Positions 17,170 to 25,932 of a stretch of 64,000 nt of DNA are shown here, one piece after another. A model generated the notes under the pieces. It was not told the origin of the DNA, made no database searches, and saw nothing but the letters and a program-made list of their open reading frames with translations. Made by a program: the position numbers and the translations under genes. The stretch is from Prevotella sp. UBA7764 (lineage in GTDB: Bacteria > Bacteroidota > Bacteroidia > Bacteroidales > Bacteroidaceae). Positions within the stretch are counted from its first letter, which is position 1, and every line of letters starts with the position of its first letter. The stretch covers positions 1-64,000 of the forward strand of contig DLDU01000047.1 in assembly GCA_002481295.1 (NCBI GenBank), given 5' to 3'.

Positions 17170-18444
17170 ATGAAACATATAGAAGACCAAACTGTCTGTA
17201 CGATGGCACCGGCCAAAGGATCTGATGCCAGAACGCTCAATCTCTCTACGTTCCTGTGTCTGTATATTTCCCAGTTCGTACCACAGTCGTTCCTCATGAC
17301 AACTTTGCAAGTCACCATGCGGCAAGGGCATTATGATCTGCAGACCATCGGCCTGCTCCACTTAGTGAGGCTGCCCTGGCTGCTCAAGTTTCTATGGTCG
17401 CCCTATATCGACCATCACTGTCTGACGGTGGCCGACTACAAGAAGACCATCATCTCCACCGAACTGGTATATGCCCTCGCGCTGGGCTGCGCAGGCTTTT
17501 TCGATGTGAAGACAAATCTGATGCTCGTCCTTGTTCTCGTCTTCATCTCTATGATGGCGTCGGCCACGCAAGACATTGCTACCGACGCACTGGCTATCCT
17601 CTCATTCAAAAGACGGGATCAGAGCTTGGTCAACAGTATGCAGTCGATGGGAAGCTTTGGCGGCACGCTGGTTGGTGGCGGTCTGCTGCTGATGGTGCTG
17701 CACCATTATGGCTGGCATGTGGTGGTGCCCTGTCTGGGCATGTTTGTTGTCTGTATGTTCATCCCGTTGGTGCTCAACAAGCATATCAGGATAGAGGAAG
17801 GACAAAAGACCAAGGAGCGTGCACGTCCTTCGGACTTTATATGGTTTTTCTCCCGTCGCAGCATTCTGCCGCAACTAGGCTTTCTTCTGCTTTTCTATAT
17901 GGGAATCATCGGCATACTCTCTACTGTCCGTCCCTTTCTTGTTGACCAGGGCTACGATATGAAGGAGATCGGTTTCCTCACGGGCATTCTGGGCACTTCG
18001 GTTTCTTTTGTCATGGCCTGGTTCTCCGGCGTGTTGGTGCGCAGGGTAGGGATTGCAAAAGTGCGTCTGACGATTGCGGCCCTCATTGTCTTTGGCCCTC
18101 TCTACTTTCTTGTCACCAGTTTTCTGCCGTTTAATATCGTAGTATATGTCATCGGTATGCTTTATGTCAAGGCCTGTTACGGACTGGCCACGGTGGTGGT
18201 CTATACCTCTGCCATGCAGATGGTACGCCCGGGACGTGAGGGCACCGACTTCACTATACAGGTGGTTATCACCCATCTCAGCGGACTGCTCATTGCTGTT
18301 GCTTCTGGCAGTATCGGCAAATATTTCGACTATCAGGGAGTGTACGTGACCGAGACCGCTATCGCCTTGCTTAGTTTCTTCTATGTTCTGATACTGTTCA
18401 GACCCAAGAAAGATGGTCTTTCAGATATGCGGCAAACTCTGTGA
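17170..18444 (+). CDS. MFS permease, AmpG/RhtX-like
   Basis: 424 aa, about 12 membrane segments. The segment ATQDIATDALAI is shared by the AmpG muropeptide permeases and the RhtX/FptX siderophore importers; these single-component inner-membrane importers pair with TonB-dependent receptors. Being 31 bp behind such a receptor, and under the same operator-bearing promoter, I favour import across the inner membrane of whatever the receptor brings in (iron-chelate or porphyrin). Muropeptide recycling is the alternative. Its last 47 bp overlap the 3' end of hemD on the other strand (18398-18444), so the two operons converge with no terminator between them. Confidence 0.8.
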   Translation: MKHIEDQTVCTMAPAKGSDARTLNLSTFLCLYISQFVPQSFLMTTLQVTMRQGHYDLQTIGLLHLVRLPWLLKFLWSPYIDHHCLTVADYKKTIISTELVYALALGCAGFFDVKTNLMLVLVLVFISMMASATQDIATDALAILSFKRRDQSLVNSMQSMGSFGGTLVGGGLLLMVLHHYGWHVVVPCLGMFVVCMFIPLVLNKHIRIEEGQKTKERARPSDFIWFFSRRSILPQLGFLLLFYMGIIGILSTVRPFLVDQGYDMKEIGFLTGILGTSVSFVMAWFSGVLVRRVGIAKVRLTIAALIVFGPLYFLVTSFLPFNIVVYVIGMLYVKACYGLATVVVYTSAMQMVRPGREGTDFTIQVVITHLSGLLIAVASGSIGKYFDYQGVYVTETAIALLSFFYVLILFRPKKDGLSDMRQTL

Positions 18445-19204
18445 ATGAGTGATAACGGTCGGAGATGATATCGACCGGTAGTCCTTCGCTTTTCGCACAC
18501 TTGGCTGTGTAGGGACCGAAGCAGGCTATTGGCGTGGAGCTAATAAGAGCCATGCCTTCGGGTGAGGTCTCTACAACTTTTCTGAGCACCTGGGCCTCGC
18601 CACCACTGGTTAGTGCCACACAGTCTATGCCCTGCCGGATCAGCGTGTACGCGGTATGCCGTGTTGCGCTGTCGGCAGGGCGTGTGGTATAGGCCGGCAC
18701 GTAGCACACTTCGCCGACACGGTTGCCTAAGGCCGTAAGAAAGTCGGGTACGGTAGGGGGCTCGCGCATCCCTACTACGCGGGGGCCAAGAACCCACACC
18801 CGCTTCTTGTTGGCATCGGGCCTCTCTCCCAGTGCCTTAACGATACCCATCAGACTCGGCTCACAGCCTGAGAGTCCTTGTGGCAGGCTCAACAACGCTG
18901 ACATCCATGACGCGTCTTTGCCGATGGCTACGTATGTGGCAGCCGGCGGGAGTACGAGGCCCTGCCTTTGGCGCCACAGCGCAGTGGCTTCTATAGCTTT
19001 TCTGCTCGTAAAGACCACTATGTCGTCATCGCCTATGGTCGGCAAACTCTTGTGTGCCTCGGCTGCCGTGTCAAGTTCTGTCTTTATCAGGGACGCGGAG
19101 ACAGGGGAGAAACTTGACCCCGTCGGCCCCGACACGGTCAGCAGTGCGTCGCGAAAGCGGCGGGCATACCCTTCGGGTGCTGTTATCAGTATCTTTTTCT
19201 TCAT
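18398..19204 (-). CDS. hemD: Uroporphyrinogen-III synthase
   Basis: 268 aa from ATG 19204. HemD closes hydroxymethylbilane to uroporphyrinogen III. The sequence is divergent, as is usual for this family, but shows the expected two-lobed pattern: KILITAPEGYARRF at the start, VVFTSRKAIEA, VWVLGPRVVG, VCYVPAYTTRP, CVALTSGGEAQVL and ACFGPYTAKCAKSEGL near the end. It begins one base after the hemG stop, so it is the third gene of hemN-hemG-hemD. An upstream in-frame ATG at 19327 lies inside hemG and is unlikely. Confidence 0.82.
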   Translation of the reverse strand: MKKKILITAPEGYARRFRDALLTVSGPTGSSFSPVSASLIKTELDTAAEAHKSLPTIGDDDIVVFTSRKAIEATALWRQRQGLVLPPAATYVAIGKDASWMSALLSLPQGLSGCEPSLMGIVKALGERPDANKKRVWVLGPRVVGMREPPTVPDFLTALGNRVGEVCYVPAYTTRPADSATRHTAYTLIRQGIDCVALTSGGEAQVLRKVVETSPEGMALISSTPIACFGPYTAKCAKSEGLPVDIISDRYHSFTEFAAYLKDHLSWV

Positions 19205-19205
19205 G

Positions 19206-20567
19206 CTATTTCTGGCAGATGGCGTTGGCAACATCGACCGCTTGCTTGATTCTGTCGCCCATGCCGATGCCATCCTTGATATTGCCGGCGATATGCAGTG
19301 TGGGATATTGTGCTTGAACAGTATCAATGGCGGTCAGACGGTCGTCGGTATTTTCCATGTATTGGGGGATGGCATGCGGATGTCGGAAGATGCGGATGAG
19401 GTCTGCTTGTTTGCCTTTTGGGAATTTCAGCATGTCATGGAGGGCTTTATTGGCAATCTCGGTCAGTTCCTCATCGGTCTTCTGTATGATTTCCGGATGG
19501 CGAACGCCCCCTAAGAAACAAGCGAAAAGAGAGCCTCCCTGTGGTGCACGGCCGGTAAAGCAGGCCGACGGCATGAGGATGCCGAGCAGATCTTTGTGCT
19601 CCAACGAAGGTATCAAACCGCCAAAGGCATTCCATTGTACGCCGCCGGTGTCGCGGAGTCCTACTGCGATTTCTACTACCGGTGCGTAGTAGAGATTGGA
19701 GAGTGTCTTCAGCTGCTTGTCCGGGAGAAAGGACAGTAGCGACGGAAGCGCATAGGCAGGACATGTTGTCACCACATGGTTGGCAATGATCTCGTTTGTT
19801 CCCCAGCTGACCTTCCATCTGCCTGCCATCGGCTCCACGCGTATGTTGTGGCATCCAAGGGTGATACGTTCGGTGCCGATGCACGTTCCTAAAGCTTCTA
19901 TGAGTTGACCGAAACCTCCTTTCACCGAGAACACGGCCTTGGTGGCGCGTCGCTCCCTGGCAGTCTTTGGTTTGCGGGCCAGAGCCAGCGAGCCCCGTAT
20001 GAAACTGCCATAGCGTTGTTCGAGCTGATAGAGTTTCGGCAGGGCCAGTCGGGTAGGCAACCGGTAGGGATCTCCGGCATACACTCCCGATAGAAAAGGG
20101 TCTACGGCATAGTCAACAAACGACTTCCCGAGGCGTCGTTCGGCCAGTTCTCCTACGGTCTCGTTGGGGTTGGAGCCTCGTTTGCGAAACGGTTCGAAGA
20201 GAATGCGTAGCTTGTCTGACATTGTGAACAAAGGTGTCGTCAGTGCGCTCAGCGGGCCGGCCGGCAGTGCGTGGAAGCGAGAGCCCTTCCAGATAAGGCG
20301 GCACTTGCTTGCCTCGGCTGCTTCTTCCATCTCGCAGTGACCGCGGAGGTCGTCGAACAGTTCGGCCACCTCTGGATATTTCACTGTGCCCGTACTTGGC
20401 CCCTGTTCCATGATGAAGCCGTCGGCCTCTACCGTCTGCATGAGTCCGCCAATGCGGTTGTCGCGTTCCAGAATCTCCACGTCGTGCCCATTTTTCTTTA
20501 GTTGCCAGGCACAGGTCAGTCCCGTCAGTCCACCGCCAATGACGATGACCTCTCGATTTCGTTGCAT
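19206..20567 (-). CDS. hemG: Protoporphyrinogen/coproporphyrinogen oxidase (HemY-type, FAD)
   Basis: 453 aa FAD-dependent oxidase. N-terminal dinucleotide fold EVIVIGGGLTGLTCAWQLKKNGHDVEILE, then the family's NRIGGLMQTVEADGF and the PPOX-type FVDYAVDPFLSGVYAGDP; C-terminal HIAGNIKDGIGMGDRIKQAV. The enzyme oxidises protoporphyrinogen IX (or coproporphyrinogen III in the HemY/CgoX branch). Because an oxygen-independent HemN is encoded just upstream (1 bp gap), the protoporphyrin route is more likely. Gene symbol hemG is the usual annotation in Bacteroidota; structurally it is HemY-like. Electron acceptor in an anaerobe is unknown. Confidence 0.9.
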   Translation of the reverse strand: MQRNREVIVIGGGLTGLTCAWQLKKNGHDVEILERDNRIGGLMQTVEADGFIMEQGPSTGTVKYPEVAELFDDLRGHCEMEEAAEASKCRLIWKGSRFHALPAGPLSALTTPLFTMSDKLRILFEPFRKRGSNPNETVGELAERRLGKSFVDYAVDPFLSGVYAGDPYRLPTRLALPKLYQLEQRYGSFIRGSLALARKPKTARERRATKAVFSVKGGFGQLIEALGTCIGTERITLGCHNIRVEPMAGRWKVSWGTNEIIANHVVTTCPAYALPSLLSFLPDKQLKTLSNLYYAPVVEIAVGLRDTGGVQWNAFGGLIPSLEHKDLLGILMPSACFTGRAPQGGSLFACFLGGVRHPEIIQKTDEELTEIANKALHDMLKFPKGKQADLIRIFRHPHAIPQYMENTDDRLTAIDTVQAQYPTLHIAGNIKDGIGMGDRIKQAVDVANAICQK

Positions 20568-20568
20568 A

Positions 20569-21933
20569 CTATATTGGTTTTGAGAATTTCTTTGTAGTGT
20601 GTGACATCAGCGGGTCGAGAGCTGCCGCCACGTTGCGCACGAAAGGATTGCCCTCGCCGGTCATGACGATGCTGTCGGCAGTGTAGTGTAGCACGCCGTC
20701 GGCCTGCATGTCAGCCAGTATTGCCTCGTCGTAGCGTACGGTTTGCTTTATCTCTTCAGCATTCATCTTCAGCTCTGCGGCAAGCACGTTCCAATCAATG
20801 CGATAGTTGCACATCAGCATCTCGATGACCTCGCGCACCACACGCTCCTGATGCGACAGCCTGTAGCCCCTGCTTACGGGTAGCCGTCCTTGAGCTATGG
20901 TCGACACATACTCCTCGATCGATTTCGTGTTTTGGGCGTAGGCCGTGTCGAGTTGGCTGATGCCAGTGACACCGAAGGCGTAGACCTGACCTGTGGTGCG
21001 GCGAGTGCAGTATCCTTGAAAGTTGCGATGCAGTTGATGAGCCGTGAGTGCTGTGGCCAGTTCGTCGCCCGGGAGCACGAAGTGGTCAAGTCCCACACTG
21101 ACATATCCGGCCTCATGCAAAGTCTGCTTAGCGTTTTGGAACATGAGTGCCTTGTCTTCCGGTGTGGGCAGTCCAGCCTTTTCGAGAATGAACTGACGCT
21201 TGAAGATCCAGGGACAATGTCCGTAGCTGAATGTAGTTACACGGTCAGGACGAAGTGTTGCAGCCCGTTCGATGGACTGGTTGAAACTGTCTGGGGTTTG
21301 CCGGGGCAGACCGAAGAGGAAGTCCATGTTGATGTTGGCACCGGCTTCCCGCAGGATAGCCATAATCTCTTCTATCGGCAGCATGGCAGGCACCCGGTTG
21401 ACCACTTTCAGCACCGTCTCATCGAAGTCTTGTATGCCCAGGCTGAAGCGGTTGAAGCCAGCCTTCACCAGTCCTTCCCAGTCCCGGTGCGACAGGTATC
21501 CAGGATGGCATTCGATGGCAATCTCGGGTTTGTCTATTGTGGGGAACAGGGAGAGCAAATGGTCGTTCAGCTCGTGCAACACTTTCACCGGCATGGCAGT
21601 AGGACTTCCGCCACCATAGTGTATCTGTGAGATCTTGCGGTGGCTGTCGATATGTGTGGCCACAAGGTCTATCTCGTGATGCAGGGCTTCGATATATGTA
21701 TTCACCTGCTCATCTCGCTGCATGGGATACGAGTTGCAGCCGCAATAGTGGCACAGCTGTCGGCAGAATGGCATGTGGATGTAGAATGAAATGTTGTTCT
21801 GTCGGGCCCGGTTGCTTTCTGCTATTGCCTCCAAATACATTTCCTGGTCAAAAGTCGTGAAATAGTTGGCGGGCGGATAACTCGTGTAGCGTGGTACAGA
21901 CACGTTGTACTTTTCTATCAATTCTTTGTCCAT
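20569..21933 (-). CDS. hemN: Oxygen-independent coproporphyrinogen-III dehydrogenase (radical SAM)
   Basis: 454 aa, the length of true HemN. The radical-SAM iron-sulfur motif CRQLCHYCGC (CxxxCxxC plus the extra Cys of HemN) lies near residue 60, preceded by FYIHMPF. HYGGGSPTA follows, then IAIECHPGYL and NMDFLFGLPRQT. The N-terminal VPRYTSYPPANYF matches the HemN N-terminal extension that distinguishes it from HemW. It converts coproporphyrinogen III to protoporphyrinogen IX anaerobically. First gene of hemN-hemG-hemD, with an operator-bearing promoter (22001-22049). Confidence 0.95.
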   Translation of the reverse strand: MDKELIEKYNVSVPRYTSYPPANYFTTFDQEMYLEAIAESNRARQNNISFYIHMPFCRQLCHYCGCNSYPMQRDEQVNTYIEALHHEIDLVATHIDSHRKISQIHYGGGSPTAMPVKVLHELNDHLLSLFPTIDKPEIAIECHPGYLSHRDWEGLVKAGFNRFSLGIQDFDETVLKVVNRVPAMLPIEEIMAILREAGANINMDFLFGLPRQTPDSFNQSIERAATLRPDRVTTFSYGHCPWIFKRQFILEKAGLPTPEDKALMFQNAKQTLHEAGYVSVGLDHFVLPGDELATALTAHQLHRNFQGYCTRRTTGQVYAFGVTGISQLDTAYAQNTKSIEEYVSTIAQGRLPVSRGYRLSHQERVVREVIEMLMCNYRIDWNVLAAELKMNAEEIKQTVRYDEAILADMQADGVLHYTADSIVMTGEGNPFVRNVAAALDPLMSHTTKKFSKPI

Positions 21934-22000
21934 TGGATAAGGTGTGTTAACGGGAAGGCAGTTCGTTGACAGGAATGCCTCCCTGTTTATTTTCGTAGTA

Positions 22001-22049
22001 CAAAGTTACGGCTTTTCTTTTTTCTTTGCAATCCTTATTTTTTAGGATA
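22001..22049 (-). promoter_or_regulatory. hemN operon promoter with palindromic operator (heme-module site 3)
   Basis: On the minus strand: operator AATCCT-N8-AGGATA as read on the plus strand at 22030-22049. Its edge overlaps the -33 TTG (22029-22031). Then 20 bp, then TAACTTTG (22001-22008). Same geometry as sites 1 and 2. Confidence 0.65.
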
Positions 22050-22118
22050 CTGCTGTCTATGTCTGTTGGATGGTATATCCGGCTTTTAAGCTGAGCAGTT
22101 ATGTTGCTGCTATTTTGC

Positions 22119-22190
22119 GTTAACTCTGGTTAAAGCTGCTGTCGTTATCGTAGAAGTATTGTAACTTTGTAAATAAAAACAACGTAAGAG
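22119..22190 (+). promoter_or_regulatory. Promoter of the C_GCAxxG gene
   Basis: Element framed by GTTAAC and TAAGAG with TAACTTTG at 22162-22169; the following ATG is at 22200. The last 38 bp are 32/38 identical to 13777-13814 and the total length (72 bp) is identical. Shared regulation of two loci is the simplest reading. Confidence 0.5.
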
Positions 22191-22199
22191 ATACGCAGT

Positions 22200-22697
22200 A
22201 TGGAGAAGAAAATTGATGAACAGGAAATAAACGCTCGTGTGCAGCGTGCGGTAGATAACTTCATGCAGGGCTATGGCTGTTGTCAGAGCGTGGTGGCTGC
22301 TTTTGCTGACCTCTATGGCTTGGACGACACGATGGCCAAGCGTGTGGCTGCCGGTTTTGGCGGTGGAGTAGGGCGGTTGCGAATGATGTGCGGGGCCGTG
22401 TCGGGAATTGTCATACTGGTAGGCCTGGACTGTGGACAAACTGAGGGCAGCGACCGCATGGGCAAGTCACATTGCTATCAAGTGGTACAGCAGCTGTTGG
22501 CGGAGTTCAAGGAGCAGAATGGCTCTGTTATCTGCGCTGAGCTGTTAGGACTGAAAGGCCATGATAAGGCGATGACCAGTTATGTAGCCTCTCCCCGTAC
22601 CGCCGAGTATTACAAGACCCGTCCGTGTGCGGCAAAGGTAGAGTGTGCCGCAAAGATCTTTGCAACGTACTTGATGGCTAAGGATAATAACGAATAA
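22200..22697 (+). CDS. C_GCAxxG_C_C-family putative redox protein
   Basis: 165 aa, cytoplasmic. The family is defined by conserved cysteines: here GYGCCQSV near residue 27, MCGAVSG near residue 65, LDCGQ near 78, SVICAEL near 116, and RPCAAKVECAAKIF at the C-terminus. The family is thought to bind metal or act in redox chemistry, but no reaction is established. The gene is downstream of the divergent hemN promoter and has its own promoter element. A glycine-rich patch (AAGFGGGVGRL) precedes the central Cys motif. Confidence 0.82.
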   Translation: MEKKIDEQEINARVQRAVDNFMQGYGCCQSVVAAFADLYGLDDTMAKRVAAGFGGGVGRLRMMCGAVSGIVILVGLDCGQTEGSDRMGKSHCYQVVQQLLAEFKEQNGSVICAELLGLKGHDKAMTSYVASPRTAEYYKTRPCAAKVECAAKIFATYLMAKDNNE

Positions 22698-22773
22698 AAC
22701 ATTTTGTACTTGCGATTTTTCTTCTTTTCGGAAAAATTGCGTAAGTTTGCAGTAGACTAAAGACCGAAAGCTT

Positions 22774-25700
22774 ATGCCAACACAGATACCACAGGAGTGG
22801 ACACGGTTCATCCTTAAGGATGTGACCTTCGTCAACCTGATGATGCGACATATATATAATGTGCTCATCGTTGCCAACCCTTACGACGCCTTCATGCTTG
22901 AAGACGATGGGCGCGTGGAGGAAAAGATATATAACGAGTATGCGCAGCTCGGACTGCGCTATCCGCCCACCTTCACCCAGGTGTCGACCATCGAGGAAGC
23001 CGAGAAAATTCTCAATTCCACAAAGATCGATCTTGTCATCTGTATGCCCGGCAACGCCGACAACGATGCTTTCACCGTGGCACGAAGCATCAAGCAGAAG
23101 TTCCCCGACATCCACTGCGTGGTGCTCACACCTTTCTCACACGGCATCAGTAAACGTATGGAGAACGAGGATCTGAGTATCTTCGACTATGTCTTCTGCT
23201 GGCTGGGCAACACCAACCTTATTCTCTCCATTGTCAAGCTCATCGAGGACCGCATGAATATCGATCACGATATTCAGGCTGCCGGCGTGCAGATGATCCT
23301 GCTTGTGGAGGATTCCATACGGTTCTACTCCAGCATCCTGCCCAATCTCTATAACTATATCCTGCAACAGAGTCAGAATTTCGCTACCGAGGCGCTCAAC
23401 CGTCATGCCGCCACACTGCGTATGCGTGGTCGTCCAAAGGTGTTGCTGGCCCGTACCTACGATGAGGCCATGCAGCTCTATGAGAAATACAAGGACAACT
23501 GCTTGGGTGTCATCAGCGACGTGCGCTTTCCCATCCATGCCCATCCCGAACATCAGGGAGCCATGGGCGGCAACAAGGAGGAGAAAGATCCTGAGGCTGG
23601 CTTCAAGCTCTTGGAGGCCATCCGACGCGAGGACGAGTATGTGCCGCTTATCATGGAGAGCGCCGAGTCGGCCAACCGTGAGCGGGCCGAAAGAGAAGGC
23701 TTTAAGTTCGTCGACAAGAATTCCAAGATGCTCAGCGTGGACTTGCGCCACCTCATGGAGGAACACATGGGCTTTGGCGACTTCATCTTCCGCGATCCGA
23801 AGACCCACCAGGAGATTATGCGCATCCATACCCTAAAGGAGTTGCAGGACAATATCTTCAAGATACCGCGCGACTCCATGCTTTACCATATCTCGCGCAA
23901 CCACATGAGTCGCTGGCTCTGTGCCCGTGCCATCTTCCCCGTGAGCAACTTCCTCAAGCATGTCACGTGGCATAAGCTCCAGGATGTGGATGCCCACAGA
24001 CAGATCATCTTCGATGCCATCGTGCAGTATCGTCACATGAAAAACCTCGGTGTCGTGGCTGTCTTCGACCGTGGCAAGTTCGACCGCTACGCCCACTTTG
24101 CGCGTATCGGCGACGGTTCGCTTGGTGGCAAAGGACGTGGTCTGGCCTTTCTCGACAACATCATCAAGACGCATCCCGACTTCAACCGCTTCAGTGGTGC
24201 TACCGTGCAGATCCCCAAGACCGTGGTGCTCTGCACCGATGTCTTCGATCAGTTTATGGAGCAGAACAATCTCTATGACATTGCGCTTAGTGATGCGCCT
24301 GACGAAGTCATCCTTCAGCACTTCCTGGAGGCGCAGTTGCCCGACAGTTATATTGCCGACTTCTTCACCTTCTTTGAGGCTACGCACAGTCCCATCGCCA
24401 TACGTTCCAGCTCGTTGCTTGAGGACAGCCACTACCAGCCTTTCGCCGGTATCTATTCTACGTATATGATTCCCAACCTCGACGACAAGTACGAGATGCT
24501 GCGTATGCTCGCCGCGGCTATCAAGAGCGTCTATGCTTCGGTCTATTACCGCGACTCTAAAGCTTACATGACGGCGACATCCAATGTCATCGACCAGGAG
24601 AAGATGGCTGTCGTGTTGCAGGAAGTGGTCGGACAAAACCATGGCGACCGCTACTATCCGACCATGTCGGGTGTGCTGCGCTCGCTCAACTACTATCCCG
24701 TGGGTGAGGAGAAAGCAGAGGAAGGCATTGCCTCGCTGGCACTCGGACTGGGCAAGTATATCGTCGACGGCGGGCAGACTTTGCGCGTCTCGCCTTGGCA
24801 TCCCCATCAGGTCATGCAGCTCTCTGAGATGGAGACGGCACTGCGCGAGACCCAGACACGCTTCTATGCTCTCGACATGAAGCGCGATGTGGGCAGTGAC
24901 TTCAAGGTGGACGACGGATTCAATATCCTCAACCTGCGTGTCAAGGAAGCCGAGAAGGACGGTACGCTGCAATATATCGCGTCGACCTACGATCCTTATG
25001 ACCAGATCATTCGCGACGGTGTCTATGAGGGTGGCCGCAAGGTGATCTCGTTCTGTGGCGTGCTCCAGCAGGATGTGTTTCCTCTGCCTGAGATCATGCA
25101 GATGTCGATGAAGTATGGTGCTGAGGCCATGCGGCGCCCAGTGGAAATAGAGTTTGCCTGTAACCTCAACGCTGACCGCACGGGCGACTTCTACCTGTTA
25201 CAGATACGCCCCATCGTCGACAGTAAGCAAACACTCGTGGAGGACGTGGCGGCATTGCCCGATGATGAATGTCTGTTGCGCAGCCACCGCTCCTTGGGTC
25301 ATGGCATCGTTGACGATGTGACCGACGTGGTCTATGTGAAATACGACGACCACTTCACGGCGATGAATAATCCTGCAGTGGCCTCTGAAATAGAGCATAT
25401 CAACCGGCAGATGATCGATGAGGGGCGTGGCTATGTGCTCATCGGTCCCGGGCGATGGGGCTCCAGCGACCCGTGGCTCGGCGTGCCTGTGAAGTGGCCG
25501 CATATCTCTGCGGCCAAGGTGATCGTGGAGGTAGCACTGAAAAACTATCGTGTGGATCCCAGCCAGGGTACTCATTTCTTCCAGAATCTCACCTCGTTTG
25601 GCGTGGGCTATTTCACGATCGACACCAACCAGAGTGCGGATCAGGGTGGGATGGTGCGCAAGGATCTTCTCGATGCCATGCCTGCCGTGGAGGAAACACA

Positions 25701-25794
25701 GTATGTGCGTCACGTCCGCTTCAAGCGTCCTCTGAGAATACTTATGGACGGAACCAAGCAAGAAGGAGCGATAACAATGTTGAATGTTGAATGA
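22774..25794 (+). CDS. PEP/pyruvate-binding (PPDK-type) protein with N-terminal receiver-like domains
   Basis: 1006 aa. Residues about 25-170 form a CheY-like fold (NVLIVANPYDAFMLE, DLVICMPGNADND, CVVLTPF). A second receiver-like region spans about 175-340 (MILLVEDSIRFYSS, LGVISDVRFP, PLIMESAES). From about 430 on comes the PPDK/PEP-synthase nucleotide-binding domain (GDGSLGGKGRGLAFLD; SPIAIRSSSLLEDSHYQPFAGIYSTY; DFYLLQIRPIV). I see no PEP-utilising swivel His domain or TIM-barrel, so it is not a complete PPDK or PEP synthase. The receiver-like domains plus ATP-grasp suggest a regulated ATP- or PEP-dependent kinase. Such proteins recur in Bacteroidota, function unknown. A promoter with TAAGTTTG (22742-22749) precedes it. 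Confidence 0.82.
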   Translation: MPTQIPQEWTRFILKDVTFVNLMMRHIYNVLIVANPYDAFMLEDDGRVEEKIYNEYAQLGLRYPPTFTQVSTIEEAEKILNSTKIDLVICMPGNADNDAFTVARSIKQKFPDIHCVVLTPFSHGISKRMENEDLSIFDYVFCWLGNTNLILSIVKLIEDRMNIDHDIQAAGVQMILLVEDSIRFYSSILPNLYNYILQQSQNFATEALNRHAATLRMRGRPKVLLARTYDEAMQLYEKYKDNCLGVISDVRFPIHAHPEHQGAMGGNKEEKDPEAGFKLLEAIRREDEYVPLIMESAESANRERAEREGFKFVDKNSKMLSVDLRHLMEEHMGFGDFIFRDPKTHQEIMRIHTLKELQDNIFKIPRDSMLYHISRNHMSRWLCARAIFPVSNFLKHVTWHKLQDVDAHRQIIFDAIVQYRHMKNLGVVAVFDRGKFDRYAHFARIGDGSLGGKGRGLAFLDNIIKTHPDFNRFSGATVQIPKTVVLCTDVFDQFMEQNNLYDIALSDAPDEVILQHFLEAQLPDSYIADFFTFFEATHSPIAIRSSSLLEDSHYQPFAGIYSTYMIPNLDDKYEMLRMLAAAIKSVYASVYYRDSKAYMTATSNVIDQEKMAVVLQEVVGQNHGDRYYPTMSGVLRSLNYYPVGEEKAEEGIASLALGLGKYIVDGGQTLRVSPWHPHQVMQLSEMETALRETQTRFYALDMKRDVGSDFKVDDGFNILNLRVKEAEKDGTLQYIASTYDPYDQIIRDGVYEGGRKVISFCGVLQQDVFPLPEIMQMSMKYGAEAMRRPVEIEFACNLNADRTGDFYLLQIRPIVDSKQTLVEDVAALPDDECLLRSHRSLGHGIVDDVTDVVYVKYDDHFTAMNNPAVASEIEHINRQMIDEGRGYVLIGPGRWGSSDPWLGVPVKWPHISAAKVIVEVALKNYRVDPSQGTHFFQNLTSFGVGYFTIDTNQSADQGGMVRKDLLDAMPAVEETQYVRHVRFKRPLRILMDGTKQEGAITMLNVE

Positions 25795-25804
25795 TGAATG
25801 ATGA

Positions 25805-25831
25805 GTTGCTCAATGTTGAATGTTGAGCAAC
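25805..25831 (+). terminator. Hairpin after the PEP-binding gene
   Basis: Perfect 9-bp stem GTTGCTCAA / TTGAGCAAC immediately after the stop codon. The flanks are built from repeated 'aatgttga' and 'aatgatga' words. No clear T-run follows, so this is a probable rather than certain terminator. Confidence 0.45.
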
Positions 25832-25932
25832 TTGTCACTTAATAATTATTAATTTCTTTAGGTCGAAATAACAACGAATCGGGAAAACGGCTATATTTGC
25901 AGTTGATATGAACATCTCTTAGAATTAAGCCT

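Noticed and set aside
19327..19514. Longer N-terminus for hemD starting at 19327
   Set aside because: It would overlap the hemG coding sequence; the hemD family start at 19204 follows the hemG stop directly.
23833..24972. 379-residue minus-strand frame inside the PEP-binding gene
   Set aside because: Antisense shadow; the opposite strand encodes conserved PPDK motifs.
25780..25835. CRISPR-like repeats (aatgttga/aatgatga words)
   Set aside because: Units are irregular, very short and without spacers; simple low-complexity sequence next to a hairpin. No CRISPR array was seen anywhere in the window.
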